This document shows positions 1 through 9,798 of a DNA stretch of 64,000 nt, piece by piece. This DNA comes from Flavobacteriaceae bacterium. Its GTDB lineage: Bacteria; Bacteroidota; Bacteroidia; Flavobacteriales; Flavobacteriaceae. A model generated the notes under the pieces. The model was not told the DNA's origin. It ran no database searches and worked only from the letters and a program-made list of their open reading frames with translations. The stretch lies in contig JAQWFW010000020.1 in NCBI GenBank assembly GCA_029238515.1, positions 40,189 to 104,188 of the forward strand, read 5' to 3'. A program made the position numbers and the translations under genes. Within the stretch, counting starts at the first letter, position 1. Each line of letters begins with the position of its first letter.

Positions 1-1160
1 CCGTGGAAAAATTGTTTGAAGCGGTCATTGTTGCCGTGGGCCGCTGTTTCAAAATCGACTACAGGGGTTTCGGAAAAATGTACAGAAATCATAGACCCTA
101 CTCTATTGATGCTATGCTCTATATTGTTAGCTACCAACGCTTTAGAGATACCTTCGTGCAAATAAGCGGTTTTTTGGGCTAAGCGATCATAAACCTCAGC
201 ATCATTGTTTAATGCATTTAAAAGTGCATACCCAGCTGCCATAGCCAACGGATTTCCGCTTAAAGTTCCTGCCTGATACACAGGCCCTTCAGGAGCCAAA
301 TGTTGCATGATTTCTTTCCGTGCCGCAAAAGCGCCTACAGGCAAACCACCACCAATCACTTTACCAAAGCATACAAGATCTGCTTTGATGCCATAAAGCT
401 CTTGAACTCCGCCTTTTGCCAAGCGAAATCCAGTCATCACCTCATCAAAAATAAGTACAGCTTTGTGTTGGTCGCACAACACACGTAGCCCTTCCAAAAA
501 TCCTTCTACTGGTGGAATACAACCCATATTCCCTGCTACAGGTTCAACAATAATAGCCGCAATTTCATTTTGATTGGCCTCAAAAATACGCGCTACAGCT
601 GCCAAATTATTATAAGGTGCCAACAAAGTGTCTTTGGCTGTTCCTTGAGTTACACCTGGACTGTTGGGACTACCAAAGGTTACAGCACCACTACCTGCCT
701 GAATCAAAAAAGAGTCGGAATGTCCGTGGTAGCACCCTGAAAATTTAATAATTTTTTCTTTACCTGTGTATCCTCTTGCCAAACGCACTGCACTCATACA
801 TGCCTCTGTGCCAGAATTTACAAATCGGATTTTATCAATATTCGGAACCATTGAAATGGCTAATGCTGCAATTTGCGTTTCAATTTCGGTGGGCATTCCA
901 AATGAAGTTCCTTTTTTGGCTTTATCCACTACAGCATCTACAACTGGTTTGTAGGCATGCCCTAAAATCATTGGGCCCCAAGAATTAATATAATCGATTA
1001 AACGATTATCATCTTCATCATAAAGGTATGGGCCTTCTGCTTTTTTGACAAAAATTGGTGTGCCACCCACAGCTTTAAATGCACGAACTGGGGAATTGAC
1101 TCCACCAGGAATTACCGCACTGGCTTCTTTAAATAATTGACTGCTGCGTTGGTATTTCAT
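1..1160 (-). CDS. hemL: Glutamate-1-semialdehyde 2,1-aminomutase (3' end beyond window)
   Basis: PLP enzyme that turns glutamate-1-semialdehyde into 5-aminolevulinate, the committed cytoplasmic precursor of heme. The translation from the ATG at 1160 begins [13 protein letters not shown] and shows the family landmarks [26 protein letters not shown] (about 115-129), [31 protein letters not shown] and [14 protein letters not shown], whose Lys (about 267) should carry PLP. 386 codons are present; the family is usually about 425-430 residues, so roughly 40 C-terminal residues lie left of position 1. It starts 5 bp after the stop of the glucosaminidase gene, so it is probably the last gene of that minus-strand unit. 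No frame break is seen. Confidence 0.96.
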   Translation of the reverse strand, partial: MKYQRSSQLFKEASAVIPGGVNSPVRAFKAVGGTPIFVKKAEGPYLYDEDDNRLIDYINSWGPMILGHAYKPVVDAVVDKAKKGTSFGMPTEIETQIAALAISMVPNIDKIRFVNSGTEACMSAVRLARGYTGKEKIIKFSGCYHGHSDSFLIQAGSGAVTFGSPNSPGVTQGTAKDTLLAPYNNLAAVARIFEANQNEIAAIIVEPVAGNMGCIPPVEGFLEGLRVLCDQHKAVLIFDEVMTGFRLAKGGVQELYGIKADLVCFGKVIGGGLPVGAFAARKEIMQHLAPEGPVYQAGTLSGNPLAMAAGYALLNALNNDAEVYDRLAQKTAYLHEGISKALVANNIEHSINRVGSMISVHFSETPVVDFETAAHGNNDRFKQFFH

Positions 1161-1165
1161 AAGGT

Positions 1166-1936
1166 TTAATTTGGTCTAATGATGAGTGTTTGTCCAATGC
1201 TTAATTCGTTGGAATTGAGTTTATTAGCAGATTTTATACGTTCCACAGTAGTGTTGTAGCTTTTTGCAATGGAGTACAGGGTATCCCCTTTTTGGACGAT
1301 ATGTGTTTCTGCAATTTGTTGTTGAGCATTTTTATTTTTGGCTTTTTTGTCAAAAATATCGTAGCGGTATAATTTGTATCGCTCGATAAGACTAATAAGT
1401 TTTTTAGGGTATTTCGGATCGGTGGCATAACCTGCTTTTTTTAGTCCTTTTGCCCATGCTTTATAATTGGTAGACTTATACTTAAATAAACCTGAATAAC
1501 GTTTCCTTTTGGCCAAAAATAGGGAATGATCTCTGTAGGATTGATTAGGGTCATTGTATTTTCTAAAACACTCTTGAGCACGATCATCATCGTGATAAAT
1601 TCGAGGACCTGACCAATCATGACACTTGATGCCAAAGTGATTGTTGGCTTCTCTAGCCAAACGTCCCTTTCCAGAGCCAGATTCCAAAATACCTTGCGCA
1701 AGAGTAATACTGGCAGGAATACCATAAAGTTTCATTTCATGAATAGCCACTGCTCTAAAGAAAGTAATATAATCTTCGGTGGAATTGTAGGTTGGCGAAA
1801 TGACTACTGAAGGGGTTTCAGGTAGTTGAGTGGGGTTTATCTTTACATCAACTCGCTTTTTTTGGTTTGTTCTTTTTCGAGCGCCACAGCTCGACAAAAC
1901 TACACCTACCAAAATCAAAATTACAATGCGCCTCAT
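1166..1936 (-). CDS. Glucosaminidase-domain lipoprotein with C-terminal LysM
   Basis: Predicted peptidoglycan N-acetylglucosaminidase. Residues 1-17 form a lipoprotein signal with the lipobox VLSSC, so the mature protein should be lipid-anchored. Residues about 50-195 match the glucosaminidase (FlgJ/Auto) fold; [18 protein letters not shown] carries the expected catalytic Glu (about 85), followed by NNHFGIKC. The last 45 residues ([19 protein letters not shown]...) are one LysM peptidoglycan-binding module. It overlaps the upstream PLP-enzyme gene by 4 bp (ATG inside the preceding stop region) and precedes hemL by 5 bp, so the three are likely co-transcribed. The substrate bond is inferred from the family. 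Confidence 0.92.
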   Translation of the reverse strand: MRRIVILILVGVVLSSCGARKRTNQKKRVDVKINPTQLPETPSVVISPTYNSTEDYITFFRAVAIHEMKLYGIPASITLAQGILESGSGKGRLAREANNHFGIKCHDWSGPRIYHDDDRAQECFRKYNDPNQSYRDHSLFLAKRKRYSGLFKYKSTNYKAWAKGLKKAGYATDPKYPKKLISLIERYKLYRYDIFDKKAKNKNAQQQIAETHIVQKGDTLYSIAKSYNTTVERIKSANKLNSNELSIGQTLIIRPN

Positions 1937-2826
1937 GCGATCAACTCTAAATTATGTTTACTCAAATAATGATTCATCCCTTCAATGCCCTGCAATCCAC
2001 CAGTATGAATGGCCAAAATTTTTGCAGATTTTGAAAAAAATCCGTTTTGAATTAAATCAAAAATGCCATACATCATTTTCCCAGTATAAATTGGATCTAA
2101 AGAGAGTTTAAATTCTTGTTTAAACTTATTGATAAATTGTATCAACTCCAAATTCACTTTGGCGTACCCTCCAAAATGGTATTCATGGCATAAATCCCAA
2201 TTAGATTGTTGCGCAAATTTACAAATATCTTCCCTTATAAATGCGCCTTTTAGGGCTGGAAATCCAATTATTTTTTGATGAGGTAGACTAGAATTAATCA
2301 AACCCGAAATGGTACCTCCAGTTCCAACTGCACAACAAATAACATCAAATTCATGATCAGCTTCAGTCAAAATTTCTTTACAGCCAGCTATGGCCAATGC
2401 ATTGGTGCCACCTTCTGGAAGGATATAAAAATTGGGGTGTTTTTTTTGTAAGTCTTGAAGAAATAAATCCTCAGTTTTTTGACGATATGCGGCACGACTT
2501 ATAAATTCTAAATGCATTCCACATGCTTTCGCATACGAAAGTGTTGGATTAGAGTCCAGATTGTCAACCAATTCCTCTCCTCGAATAATTCCAACAGTAG
2601 GAATGTTTAGGTCTTTTCCTGCAGCTGCAGTCGCAGCGATATGATTCGAAAATGCTCCTCCAAAAGTCAAAATCCCTTCAAAATGCCCATCGATTACAGC
2701 TTGAATATTATATTTCAATTTTCTGAATTTATTTCCAGAAACCGTAGGGTGAATTCTAAATTCTGGTTTCAAAGAAAGTTGAGGTGTTAATGTAATATTT
2801 TCTATAGGTCGTATGTCGAGCATCAT
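1933..2826 (-). CDS. ACC deaminase / D-cysteine desulfhydrase family PLP enzyme
   Basis: Fold-type II PLP enzyme of 297 residues. SGNKFRKLKYN near the N-terminus contains the expected PLP lysine (about 33); ILTFGGAFSNHIAATAAAG and the glycine loop CAVGTGGTISG (phosphate binding) fit the 1-aminocyclopropane-1-carboxylate deaminase/D-cysteine desulfhydrase family. Members act on D-cysteine or related small amino acids, and sequence alone does not separate the activities; most flavobacterial homologues are annotated only to family level. Two Met codons open the frame (MML); either may be used. It is the first gene of the unit running to hemL, with a 124-bp divergent gap to the DUF5522 gene. Confidence 0.88.
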   Translation of the reverse strand: MMLDIRPIENITLTPQLSLKPEFRIHPTVSGNKFRKLKYNIQAVIDGHFEGILTFGGAFSNHIAATAAAGKDLNIPTVGIIRGEELVDNLDSNPTLSYAKACGMHLEFISRAAYRQKTEDLFLQDLQKKHPNFYILPEGGTNALAIAGCKEILTEADHEFDVICCAVGTGGTISGLINSSLPHQKIIGFPALKGAFIREDICKFAQQSNWDLCHEYHFGGYAKVNLELIQFINKFKQEFKLSLDPIYTGKMMYGIFDLIQNGFFSKSAKILAIHTGGLQGIEGMNHYLSKHNLELIA

Positions 2827-2936
2827 ATAACTAAAGTGCTAAAACGTAAAAATACAAATCTTTAGAGCATTTGAACCCAGCTTAAAATCTATTTTTTGAC
2901 AAAAAAAGACAGATCGATGTTCTTTGAAATTTACAC

Positions 2937-2944
2937 TATATTTG
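2937..2944 (+). promoter_or_regulatory. TATATTTG -7-like box before the DUF5522 gene
   Basis: TATATTTG matches the Bacteroidota -7 consensus TAnnTTTG. It ends only 6 bp before the ATG at 2951, so if used the transcript would be leaderless or nearly so. No TTTG is found at the usual 18-19 bp upstream spacing, which weakens the call. Confidence 0.35.
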
Positions 2945-2950
2945 TTAGAA

Positions 2951-3103
2951 ATGAACAAAAGAATACCCATAGAAGAAGGTGATTTTTATTGGACTCCGGA
3001 AGGATACCGTTGTTTTACAGAACAATATCATTTGAAGCGCGGATATTGTTGTGAAAGTAATTGTAGACATTGTCCTTATGGTTTTAACACCTCCAAAAAA
3101 TAA
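2951..3103 (+). CDS. DUF5522 small cysteine-rich protein (50 aa)
   Basis: A 50-codon frame, ATG 2951 to TAA 3101-3103. The product starts MNKRIPIEEGDFYWTPEGYR and carries GYCCESNCRHCPYGF, a CC-x3-C-x2-C cluster that fits a metal-binding knuckle, as in the DUF5522 family of short flavobacterial proteins. Function is unknown. It lies 7 bp upstream of the preferred start of urocanase (3111) in the same direction, which suggests translational coupling. The long upstream extension of the urocanase frame that starts inside this gene (3051) is therefore rejected. I am confident of the family from the EGYR...CC...C..CPYGF pattern, not of any role. Confidence 0.85.
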   Translation: MNKRIPIEEGDFYWTPEGYRCFTEQYHLKRGYCCESNCRHCPYGFNTSKK

Positions 3104-3110
3104 AAAATTG

Positions 3111-5117
3111 ATGCCCATGACGCCAAAATCAAATACTTTTAAAGACGAGATTATAGAAGGAATTCCCAAAGAATTACCTCCACTAAAACCCTTTAACCCT
3201 ACTTACAATCATGCGCCAAAGCGCAAAGCTATCTTGAATGCTAAAGAACAAAAACTAGCACTTAGAAATGCGTTGCGTTATTTTGATAAAAAATTTCATC
3301 CTGTTCTCATTAAAGAATTTAAAAATGAGTTGGACGCATATGGACGAATTTACATGTACCGTTTTCGTCCTCATCACAAAATTTATGCCCGCCCTATAGA
3401 CGAGTATCCTGCCCAAAGTAAACAAGCGGCAGCCATCATGTTGATGATTCAAAACAACTTGGACGATGCTGTAGCTCAACACCCCCATGAATTGATTACC
3501 TATGGAGGAAATGGTGGGGTTTTTTCAAATTGGGCACAGTATCGATTGACCATGAAATACTTGTCCGAAATGAACGACGAACAAACCTTAGTCATGTATT
3601 CTGGTCATCCTATGGGACTCTTCCCATCACATAAAAATGCACCAAGAGTAGTGGTCACCAACGGAATGATGATTCCAAATTATTCTCAGCCCGACGATTG
3701 GGAAAAATTCAATGCATTAGGTGTTACTCAATTTGGTCAAATGACTGCAGGGAGTTATATGTACATTGGTCCACAAGGCATTGTTCATGGCACAACCATC
3801 ACCGTATTGAATGCCTTTAGAAAAATAAAAAAAAGCCCTAGCGGACATCTCTTCCTCACTGCTGGATTGGGCGGTATGAGTGGTGCACAACCAAAAGCAG
3901 GAAATATTGCTGGATGCATCACCATTTGTGCCGAAGTAAACCCCAAAGCAACGCAAACAAGGCACGAACAAGGTTGGGTCGACGAAGTAATCTATAAAAT
4001 AGATGAACTTGTAAAACGAGTCCAGCGAGCAAAAGATAAAAAAGAAGTGGTTTCCATTGCCTACCAAGGCAACGTAATCGATGTTTGGGAAGCTTTTTAT
4101 GAAGCTGATATTTTCGTTGAACTTGGCAGCGATCAAACTTCATTGCATAATCCGTGGGCAGGTGGTTACTACCCTGTAGAATTAAGCTTTGAAGAAGCCA
4201 ATGATATGATGCGAAACCACCCTAAAGAATTTAAAAAAGCCGTACAAAAAAGCTTAATTCGTCATGCTGAAATTATCAAAAAACACACCAAAAAAGGAAC
4301 CTATTTTTTTGATTATGGAAATGCCTTTCTACTTGAAGCATCACGCGCTGGTGCTGATATTTTAGAAACCAATGGCGAAGATTTCATCTACCCAAGCTAT
4401 GTTCAAGACATCATGGGACCTATGTGTTTTGACTATGGTTTTGGTCCTTTCCGTTGGGTTTGTGCTCGTGGATTAGAAGAAGATTTAGCCAAAACGGATG
4501 CCATTGCCTGTAAGGTTCTTGAAGAAATAGAAGCTACTGCACCTTCGGAAATTCAGCAACAAATGAAGGATAATATTCAATGGATCAAAGGGGCTCAAAA
4601 AAACAATCTTGTGGTTGGATCGCAAGCCCGTATTTTATATGCCGATGCTGAAGGCAGAATGAAAATTGCAGCGGCATTTAACTCTGCGATAGCTGAAGGT
4701 AAAATTGGACCCATTATTCTTGGACGTGATCACCACGACGTTTCTGGTACCGATTCTCCTTATAGAGAAACAAGCAATATTTATGATGGCTCAAAATTTA
4801 CAGCCGATATGGCCATCCACAACGTCATTGGTGACAGCTTTAGAGGTGCTACATGGGTGAGTATTCACAACGGTGGCGGAGTTGGATGGGGTGAAGTCAT
4901 TAATGGTGGGTTTGGTATGGTTCTTGATGGTTCTAAAGAAGCTGAAAAACGTTTAAAATCGATGTTATTTTGGGACGTTAATAATGGCATTGCTAGACGG
5001 AATTGGGCGCGAAATAAAGGCGCTACTTTTGCCATTAAAAGGGCTATGGAACAAGAGCCAAACCTGAAAGTCACCTTACCAAACAACGTAGATGACATGC
5101 TTTTTGATCAGATTTAA
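3111..5117 (+). CDS. hutU: Urocanate hydratase (urocanase)
   Basis: Second step of histidine degradation: urocanate to imidazolonepropionate, using tightly bound NAD+, in the cytoplasm. The 668-residue product has the signature DIMGPMCFDYGFGPFRWV with the active-site-region Cys (about 439), the glycine-rich NAD+ segment LGGMSGAQPKAGNIAG, and LGSDQTSLHNPWAGGYYPV. ATG 3111 (MPMTPKSN) is chosen because the upstream alternative at 3051 lies inside the DUF5522 gene; ATG 3117 is also possible. The length fits the longer Bacteroidota urocanases (about 660-670) rather than the roughly 555-residue proteobacterial form. No other hut gene is in the window. Confidence 0.96.
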   Translation: MPMTPKSNTFKDEIIEGIPKELPPLKPFNPTYNHAPKRKAILNAKEQKLALRNALRYFDKKFHPVLIKEFKNELDAYGRIYMYRFRPHHKIYARPIDEYPAQSKQAAAIMLMIQNNLDDAVAQHPHELITYGGNGGVFSNWAQYRLTMKYLSEMNDEQTLVMYSGHPMGLFPSHKNAPRVVVTNGMMIPNYSQPDDWEKFNALGVTQFGQMTAGSYMYIGPQGIVHGTTITVLNAFRKIKKSPSGHLFLTAGLGGMSGAQPKAGNIAGCITICAEVNPKATQTRHEQGWVDEVIYKIDELVKRVQRAKDKKEVVSIAYQGNVIDVWEAFYEADIFVELGSDQTSLHNPWAGGYYPVELSFEEANDMMRNHPKEFKKAVQKSLIRHAEIIKKHTKKGTYFFDYGNAFLLEASRAGADILETNGEDFIYPSYVQDIMGPMCFDYGFGPFRWVCARGLEEDLAKTDAIACKVLEEIEATAPSEIQQQMKDNIQWIKGAQKNNLVVGSQARILYADAEGRMKIAAAFNSAIAEGKIGPIILGRDHHDVSGTDSPYRETSNIYDGSKFTADMAIHNVIGDSFRGATWVSIHNGGGVGWGEVINGGFGMVLDGSKEAEKRLKSMLFWDVNNGIARRNWARNKGATFAIKRAMEQEPNLKVTLPNNVDDMLFDQI

Positions 5118-5136
5118 CAGATTAAATTACACCATT

Positions 5137-5676
5137 ATGAAAAAACACATTTTATCTCTTACTTTTCTATTGTTTACACTAATTTCTTGTGATTCTGTGC
5201 GTGTTGCTGCAGATTATGACCGTTCTGCTAACTTTGAAACGTACAAAACTTTTGCCTTTTTTAAAGATGGCATAGACAAAGCAAAAATTAGCGATTTGGA
5301 TAAGCGTCGAATCTTACGCGCCATAGAATCGGAACTCTTGGCAAAGGGTTTTACAAAATCCAAAACACCTGATTTATTGGTAAATATTTTTACCAAAGAA
5401 CGCCAAGAAGTGAATGTATACAATAGAAGTTTTGGCATGTACGGCTGGGGTTGGGGCTGGGGATGGAATCCAATGATGGGATGGAATCAGACTAGTGTTT
5501 CTAATTCTACTCGAGGTACACTTTTTATTGATTTGATTGATGCACAAAAAAAAGAATTGGTTTGGCAAGGCGTAGGTCATGGATATTTGAGTACAAATAT
5601 GGAGCGTAAAGCTGAACGGATCAAAAAATTTGTATCATCAGTTTTATCAAAATATCCACCAGAATCAAAAAATTAG
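5137..5676 (+). CDS. DUF4136 lipoprotein
   Basis: 179-residue envelope lipoprotein of unknown function. Residues 1-18 (MKKHILSLTFLLFTLISC) form a lipoprotein signal with the Cys at about 18. The rest reads as DUF4136: YDRSANFETYKTFAFF, then a helical stretch, TPDLLVNIFTK, and a C-terminal RKAERIKKFVSSVLSKYPP. An insert between strands, about residues 98-115, is rich in Gly-Trp (YGWGWGWGWNPMMGWN), common in this family but striking. The start is taken at 5137, not at the in-frame 5092 inside hutU, because the signal peptide begins there. It follows hutU by 19 bp and is probably read with it. Confidence 0.85.
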   Translation: MKKHILSLTFLLFTLISCDSVRVAADYDRSANFETYKTFAFFKDGIDKAKISDLDKRRILRAIESELLAKGFTKSKTPDLLVNIFTKERQEVNVYNRSFGMYGWGWGWGWNPMMGWNQTSVSNSTRGTLFIDLIDAQKKELVWQGVGHGYLSTNMERKAERIKKFVSSVLSKYPPESKN

Positions 5677-5678
5677 GA

Positions 5679-6752
5679 CTATGCCTTGACGTCCAATGCT
5701 TCACGTAAAGTATTGCCCATTAACATAAAAGCCATCACTAGACTCATGATACACAGCCCTGGAATAATGGCCAGATGGGGTTGACCCAAAATTATAGCAT
5801 TATAGTGCGTCTTGATCATGGCACCCCAACTCGCCATTGGCGGTTGTGCACCAATACCCAAAAAACTCAGACCACTTTCTATAAGAATCGCAGCAGCAAA
5901 ATTGGCTGCTGAGATAACAATTACAGGCGCCATAATATTGGGCATTATATGCTTGGAAATTATTCTAAAATTTGTGTATCCCAATGCACGAGCTGCGGTA
6001 ATGTATTGTTGTTCTTTTACACTCATGACCTCGCCACGAACTACGCGAGCCACCTCTACCCACATCGTAAGTCCTACAGCAATAAAAACTTGCCAATACC
6101 CTTTTCCTAATGCCAAAGTAATAGCAATAACCAACAACAAGGTAGGAATAGACCAAGTCACATTGATTAAGAACATGACCAAATCATCAATTTTTCCTCC
6201 AAAATACCCTGAAATACTTCCCAAAAAAATACCTATGACTAAAGAAATAAAAACTGCTACAAATCCAATAAAAAAGGATATCCGTGTACCCACCAAAATC
6301 CGACTCAAAACATCTCTTCCATAGTTGTCTGTACCCAAATGAAATGTTTTTGAAACAACATATGGTTTTGGAGATTTAGCATAATCTACAAACTGCTCTA
6401 ATCCTTCTAAATCTTGAGCTTCATAAGGGGTGTAAATCATTTTATCATTTTCTATTCTGTAAGAAGATATAGGCAACTCTGTATCGGGAAATTTAGAGCC
6501 AAAAAGAATCTGATTGAATGCACTTTGATCGCCTTGTTTATCATTGTTGGGTAACACCAACATTTGCACGGTAAAACCTGGTGATTTTGAATGGATACTC
6601 ACATGCATTTGATTGGCATACTGAGTATTATCTGGCGCCAAAACGTAAGCGAAAATAGATATTAAACCAATACATAAAATAAAAACTACACTGGCTACCC
6701 CCAAATAACTCTGTTTAAATTTTTGGAGCGCCAATGCTGTTAATCCCTGCAT
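5679..6752 (-). CDS. OppC/DppC-type ABC transporter permease
   Basis: Inner-membrane permease of the binding-protein-dependent type (BPD_transp_1), 357 residues. One N-terminal membrane helix (about 17-37) is followed by a large extracytoplasmic segment (about 40-140) and then about five helices. The EAA loop EVMSVKEQQYITAARALGYTNF (about 241-262) is the ATPase contact. Relatives move oligopeptides or dipeptides, but the long periplasmic segment and the absence of any partner permease, ATPase or binding protein nearby leave the substrate open. The start lies 12 bp after the stop of the tail-specific protease gene, so the two form an operon. Confidence 0.9.
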   Translation of the reverse strand: MQGLTALALQKFKQSYLGVASVVFILCIGLISIFAYVLAPDNTQYANQMHVSIHSKSPGFTVQMLVLPNNDKQGDQSAFNQILFGSKFPDTELPISSYRIENDKMIYTPYEAQDLEGLEQFVDYAKSPKPYVVSKTFHLGTDNYGRDVLSRILVGTRISFFIGFVAVFISLVIGIFLGSISGYFGGKIDDLVMFLINVTWSIPTLLLVIAITLALGKGYWQVFIAVGLTMWVEVARVVRGEVMSVKEQQYITAARALGYTNFRIISKHIMPNIMAPVIVISAANFAAAILIESGLSFLGIGAQPPMASWGAMIKTHYNAIILGQPHLAIIPGLCIMSLVMAFMLMGNTLREALDVKA

Positions 6753-6764
6753 AGTTTTTTAAAC

Positions 6765-8879
6765 TTAATTTTTAAGCGCAGATAACTTGTTTACTTTGAA
6801 CATCTTATTCAAATCGGTCAATACATTAAGGGCTTCGTCCATATAGATATCTTTACTGAGTGATTCATGCCAGCGCTCACGTTTTATTCTAAAAATAGAA
6901 TCGGCCTCCATGATTGGTTTTTCATAGGGTAAAGATTCGAAAGATAAATTTGTAGTGTAATCAGAAAGTGCATCAAAGCGCTCAGATTCTTTTTCATTTT
7001 TCTTCAAATTTGCATCATAATCACTGTACTTTAGACTGTAAATATCTTTTGAACGTACTTTTTTAATCCACTGCGCATTTTCATCAATAAGTTTTATTTC
7101 TGGACTGTTGTCCATACGTTCTTTACTTCTTCTGACTGTAGTTTCGTAATCAATAGAACTTTCCCAAAGCTTATATGAAGCAGGTTGAATCTCATCCCAT
7201 GACAATGGATTGTCTTGATCTTTTTCACCCAAATCTATATAACTGTAACGGTCTGGAACGACAACATCACTTTTGACGCCTTCAAGCTGCGTTGAACCCC
7301 CATTGATACGGTAATATTTTTGCGTTGTAAATTTAAAGGCACCCATATCGCCACTAGTGTTGTTGCGAATCATTCGGTTAAGGTCTATGACATTTTGAAC
7401 CGTTCCTTTTCCATAGGTTTGTTTGCTACCAATAACAATTGCACGCTTATAATCCTGCATGGCTGCAGCCAAAATTTCTGAAGCCGATGCAGAAAATTCA
7501 TTGACCAATATCACTAATGGACCATCCCAAGTGACGCTTGGGTCTCTATCTTTTAAAACCTGTCGATCTTCACCGGTAGACCGCACTTGTACAATCGGTC
7601 CTTCTTTAATGAATAATCCTCCAATTTCAACAGCTGTTTTGAGGGAACCTCCCCCATTGTTACGCAAATCCAAAACCAAACCTTCCATTCCTTCTGACTT
7701 TAGTCGCTCAATTTCTCTTTTGACATCAGTGGTGGAATTTCTACTGTTTACATCTTGAAAATCAATATAAAATTTAGGTAAATTGATGATGCCAAATTTG
7801 TAACTGTCTTTCTCAACAATACTTGATTTTGCATAGGTTTCTTCCAACTCAATTTCGTCTCTTGGAATAGTCAAATCTTCAATGGTTCCATCAACTCTTT
7901 TAAGGGTCAAAATAACATTTGTTCCTTTTGGTCCTTTGATGAGTTTGACAGCATCATCCAGACGCATGCCCACAATACTTACTCCTTCTTCTTCATCTTC
8001 TTGACGCACTTTCAGAATGATGTCCCCAACTTGTAGTTTGTTTTGTCGCCAAGCAGAACCTCCAGAAATTAATTCAGTGATACTGATTTTGTCCATTTTT
8101 TTCTGAAGTCGTGCACCAATACCTTCATATTTTCCAGACATTTCAGCATCAAAACGATCCTTGGCTTGTGGCGCAAAATAATAGGTGTGTGGATCGAAAG
8201 ATTCCGAAATGGCATTAATGTACATCGAAAGCCAATCATCGCGTCTCAAATCATCAAAATATACCGACACTTCTTGAAGGTTTTTAAGTGTAGCTTCTCG
8301 TGCTTCTTCTTCAAGATCGGATTTTGTTTTTTCTTGTTCGCTTTCATCTGATTCATTGTCGGACAACAAATCATGATAATTAGTTAGTGTGCTGAATTTT
8401 AATTGCTTACGCCAACGATCCATCATCTCTTTTTTGGAGGATACATAGTCCAATTGATCGGTATCAGATTGATAAGTTTCATCCAATTCATAATTAAAGG
8501 GCTGAGTTAAAACATCGGTATATACCGCTTTAGACTCTTCTATTCTTTGCGTTAATCGTTGATAAACAAGGTTGAAAAACTGAACGTTGTAGTTTTTAAT
8601 TTGATCATCTAAGTCAGTTTTGTAGGTTTCAAATTCTTTGAGGTCTGAACGATAAAAATAATGCTTGTAAGGATCAATTGTTTTCAAAAAACGCGTATAC
8701 ACTTCTTCTGAAAAATCATCATTAAAATCTTTGGGTTGAAAGTGCCCTTGTTCCAACAAATAGGTTACAAGCTGCATAAGGAGTTTATCCTTATCTGGGT
8801 TATCAAAGGTTTTGGTCGTAAAGCTACAAGAAGCGAATGCGACAAAAACAGACAAAAGAAAAATATTAAAATGTTTCAT
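6765..8879 (-). CDS. Carboxy-terminal processing peptidase (Prc/Tsp, S41)
   Basis: Periplasmic Ser/Lys protease of 704 residues that trims or degrades envelope proteins recognised by their C-termini. Signal and lipobox: MKHFNIFLLSVFVAFASC. N-terminal TSP domain, PDZ domain (GIGARLQKKMDKISITELISGGSA), S41 core with LVLDLRNNGGGSLKTAVEI, the nucleophile motif EFSASASEILAAAMQDY (Ser about 468) and TYGKGTVQ with the general-base Lys (about 493), then a C-terminal DUF3340-like tail. It is transcribed away from surE across a 150-bp gap and leads into the permease gene. Confidence 0.95.
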   Translation of the reverse strand: MKHFNIFLLSVFVAFASCSFTTKTFDNPDKDKLLMQLVTYLLEQGHFQPKDFNDDFSEEVYTRFLKTIDPYKHYFYRSDLKEFETYKTDLDDQIKNYNVQFFNLVYQRLTQRIEESKAVYTDVLTQPFNYELDETYQSDTDQLDYVSSKKEMMDRWRKQLKFSTLTNYHDLLSDNESDESEQEKTKSDLEEEAREATLKNLQEVSVYFDDLRRDDWLSMYINAISESFDPHTYYFAPQAKDRFDAEMSGKYEGIGARLQKKMDKISITELISGGSAWRQNKLQVGDIILKVRQEDEEEGVSIVGMRLDDAVKLIKGPKGTNVILTLKRVDGTIEDLTIPRDEIELEETYAKSSIVEKDSYKFGIINLPKFYIDFQDVNSRNSTTDVKREIERLKSEGMEGLVLDLRNNGGGSLKTAVEIGGLFIKEGPIVQVRSTGEDRQVLKDRDPSVTWDGPLVILVNEFSASASEILAAAMQDYKRAIVIGSKQTYGKGTVQNVIDLNRMIRNNTSGDMGAFKFTTQKYYRINGGSTQLEGVKSDVVVPDRYSYIDLGEKDQDNPLSWDEIQPASYKLWESSIDYETTVRRSKERMDNSPEIKLIDENAQWIKKVRSKDIYSLKYSDYDANLKKNEKESERFDALSDYTTNLSFESLPYEKPIMEADSIFRIKRERWHESLSKDIYMDEALNVLTDLNKMFKVNKLSALKN

Positions 8880-9002
8880 AGACTTGAGTGGTATTGATCA
8901 AAATTCGTTCCTAAAATAATGGAAAATTATAAAATTTAGTACTTGACAACGCATAATTTTTTGTTAAAGCGGTTAAAAGTCAGTAATCCCCAACAAAATA
9001 CT

Positions 9003-9010
9003 TACTTTTG
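9003..9010 (+). promoter_or_regulatory. TACTTTTG -7-like box before surE
   Basis: TACTTTTG fits TAnnTTTG and lies 20 bp before the surE ATG. A convincing -33 TTTG at 18-19 bp spacing is not seen, so this is a partial promoter call. Confidence 0.4.
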
Positions 9011-9030
9011 TAAAGGAAAACAAAGAAAAT

Positions 9031-9798
9031 ATGTCAAAAAAACCACTCATTCTGGTCACCAATGACGATGGAATTACTGCTCCAGGAATAAGAACTCTGA
9101 TCAAAGTCATGAACCGTATTGGTGATGTGGTGGTCGTTGCACCAGACAGTCCACAAAGTGGAATGGGGCACGCAATTACCATTGATGACACCTTGTACTG
9201 CAGAGAAGAACATATCGACAATGGTCCTCAAAAAGAATACAGCACCTCTGGCACTCCTGCCGATTGTGTAAAACTTGCTGTTCACGAACTTCTGGATCGA
9301 AAACCAGATTTGTGTGTTTCGGGCATCAATCATGGATCCAACTCCTCCATTAACGTGATTTATTCAGGGACGATGAGTGCCGCCATAGAGGCTGGTATGG
9401 AAGGGATCCCTGCCATTGGATTTTCGTTGTTGAATTATAATTGGGATGCCGATTTTGGCCCCACTGAACAATACATTGAAACGATTTGCCAAAACGTTTT
9501 AGAAAACGGTCTACAAAAAGGCATCATTCTAAACGTAAACTTCCCCAGCAAGGCGATAAAAGGAACTAAAATTTGCCGTCAAGCCAATGCCAATTGGGTT
9601 GAAAAATTTGACAAACGTCGAAGTCCTATGGGACGTGATTATTATTGGCTCACTGGAGAATTTATCAATCAAGACAATGGGGAAGACACCGACGAATGGG
9701 CACTCGAGCAGGGCTATGTTTCCGTAGTTCCTGTACAATTCGACCTCACAGCACATTATTACATTCAAGAACTCAATAATTGGAATCTCAATGGATAA
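9031..9798 (+). CDS. surE: 5'/3'-nucleotidase SurE
   Basis: Metal-dependent nucleotidase that dephosphorylates nucleoside monophosphates in the cytoplasm. ILVTNDDGITAPGI carries the metal-binding Asp pair (about 12-13); DSPQSGMGHAIT, SGTPADCVKLAV and CVSGINHGSN (metal-binding Asn) follow in family order. 255 residues, the usual length. The 3' end overlaps the next frame by 8 bp, so it heads a plus-strand operon continuing to lpxB. No oddities. Confidence 0.96.
   Translation: MSKKPLILVTNDDGITAPGIRTLIKVMNRIGDVVVVAPDSPQSGMGHAITIDDTLYCREEHIDNGPQKEYSTSGTPADCVKLAVHELLDRKPDLCVSGINHGSNSSINVIYSGTMSAAIEAGMEGIPAIGFSLLNYNWDADFGPTEQYIETICQNVLENGLQKGIILNVNFPSKAIKGTKICRQANANWVEKFDKRRSPMGRDYYWLTGEFINQDNGEDTDEWALEQGYVSVVPVQFDLTAHYYIQELNNWNLNG

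Noticed and set aside
3051..3110. Upstream extension of urocanase
   Set aside because: It lies inside the DUF5522 gene in another frame; urocanases of this length start near MPMTPKSN at 3111.
3717..4136. 139-codon minus-strand frame opposite urocanase
   Set aside because: Antisense to a strongly conserved enzyme; no signal, no domain.
5812..6324. 170-codon plus-strand frame opposite the ABC permease
   Set aside because: Antisense shadow of a clear permease gene; low-complexity Ile/Thr/Lys product.
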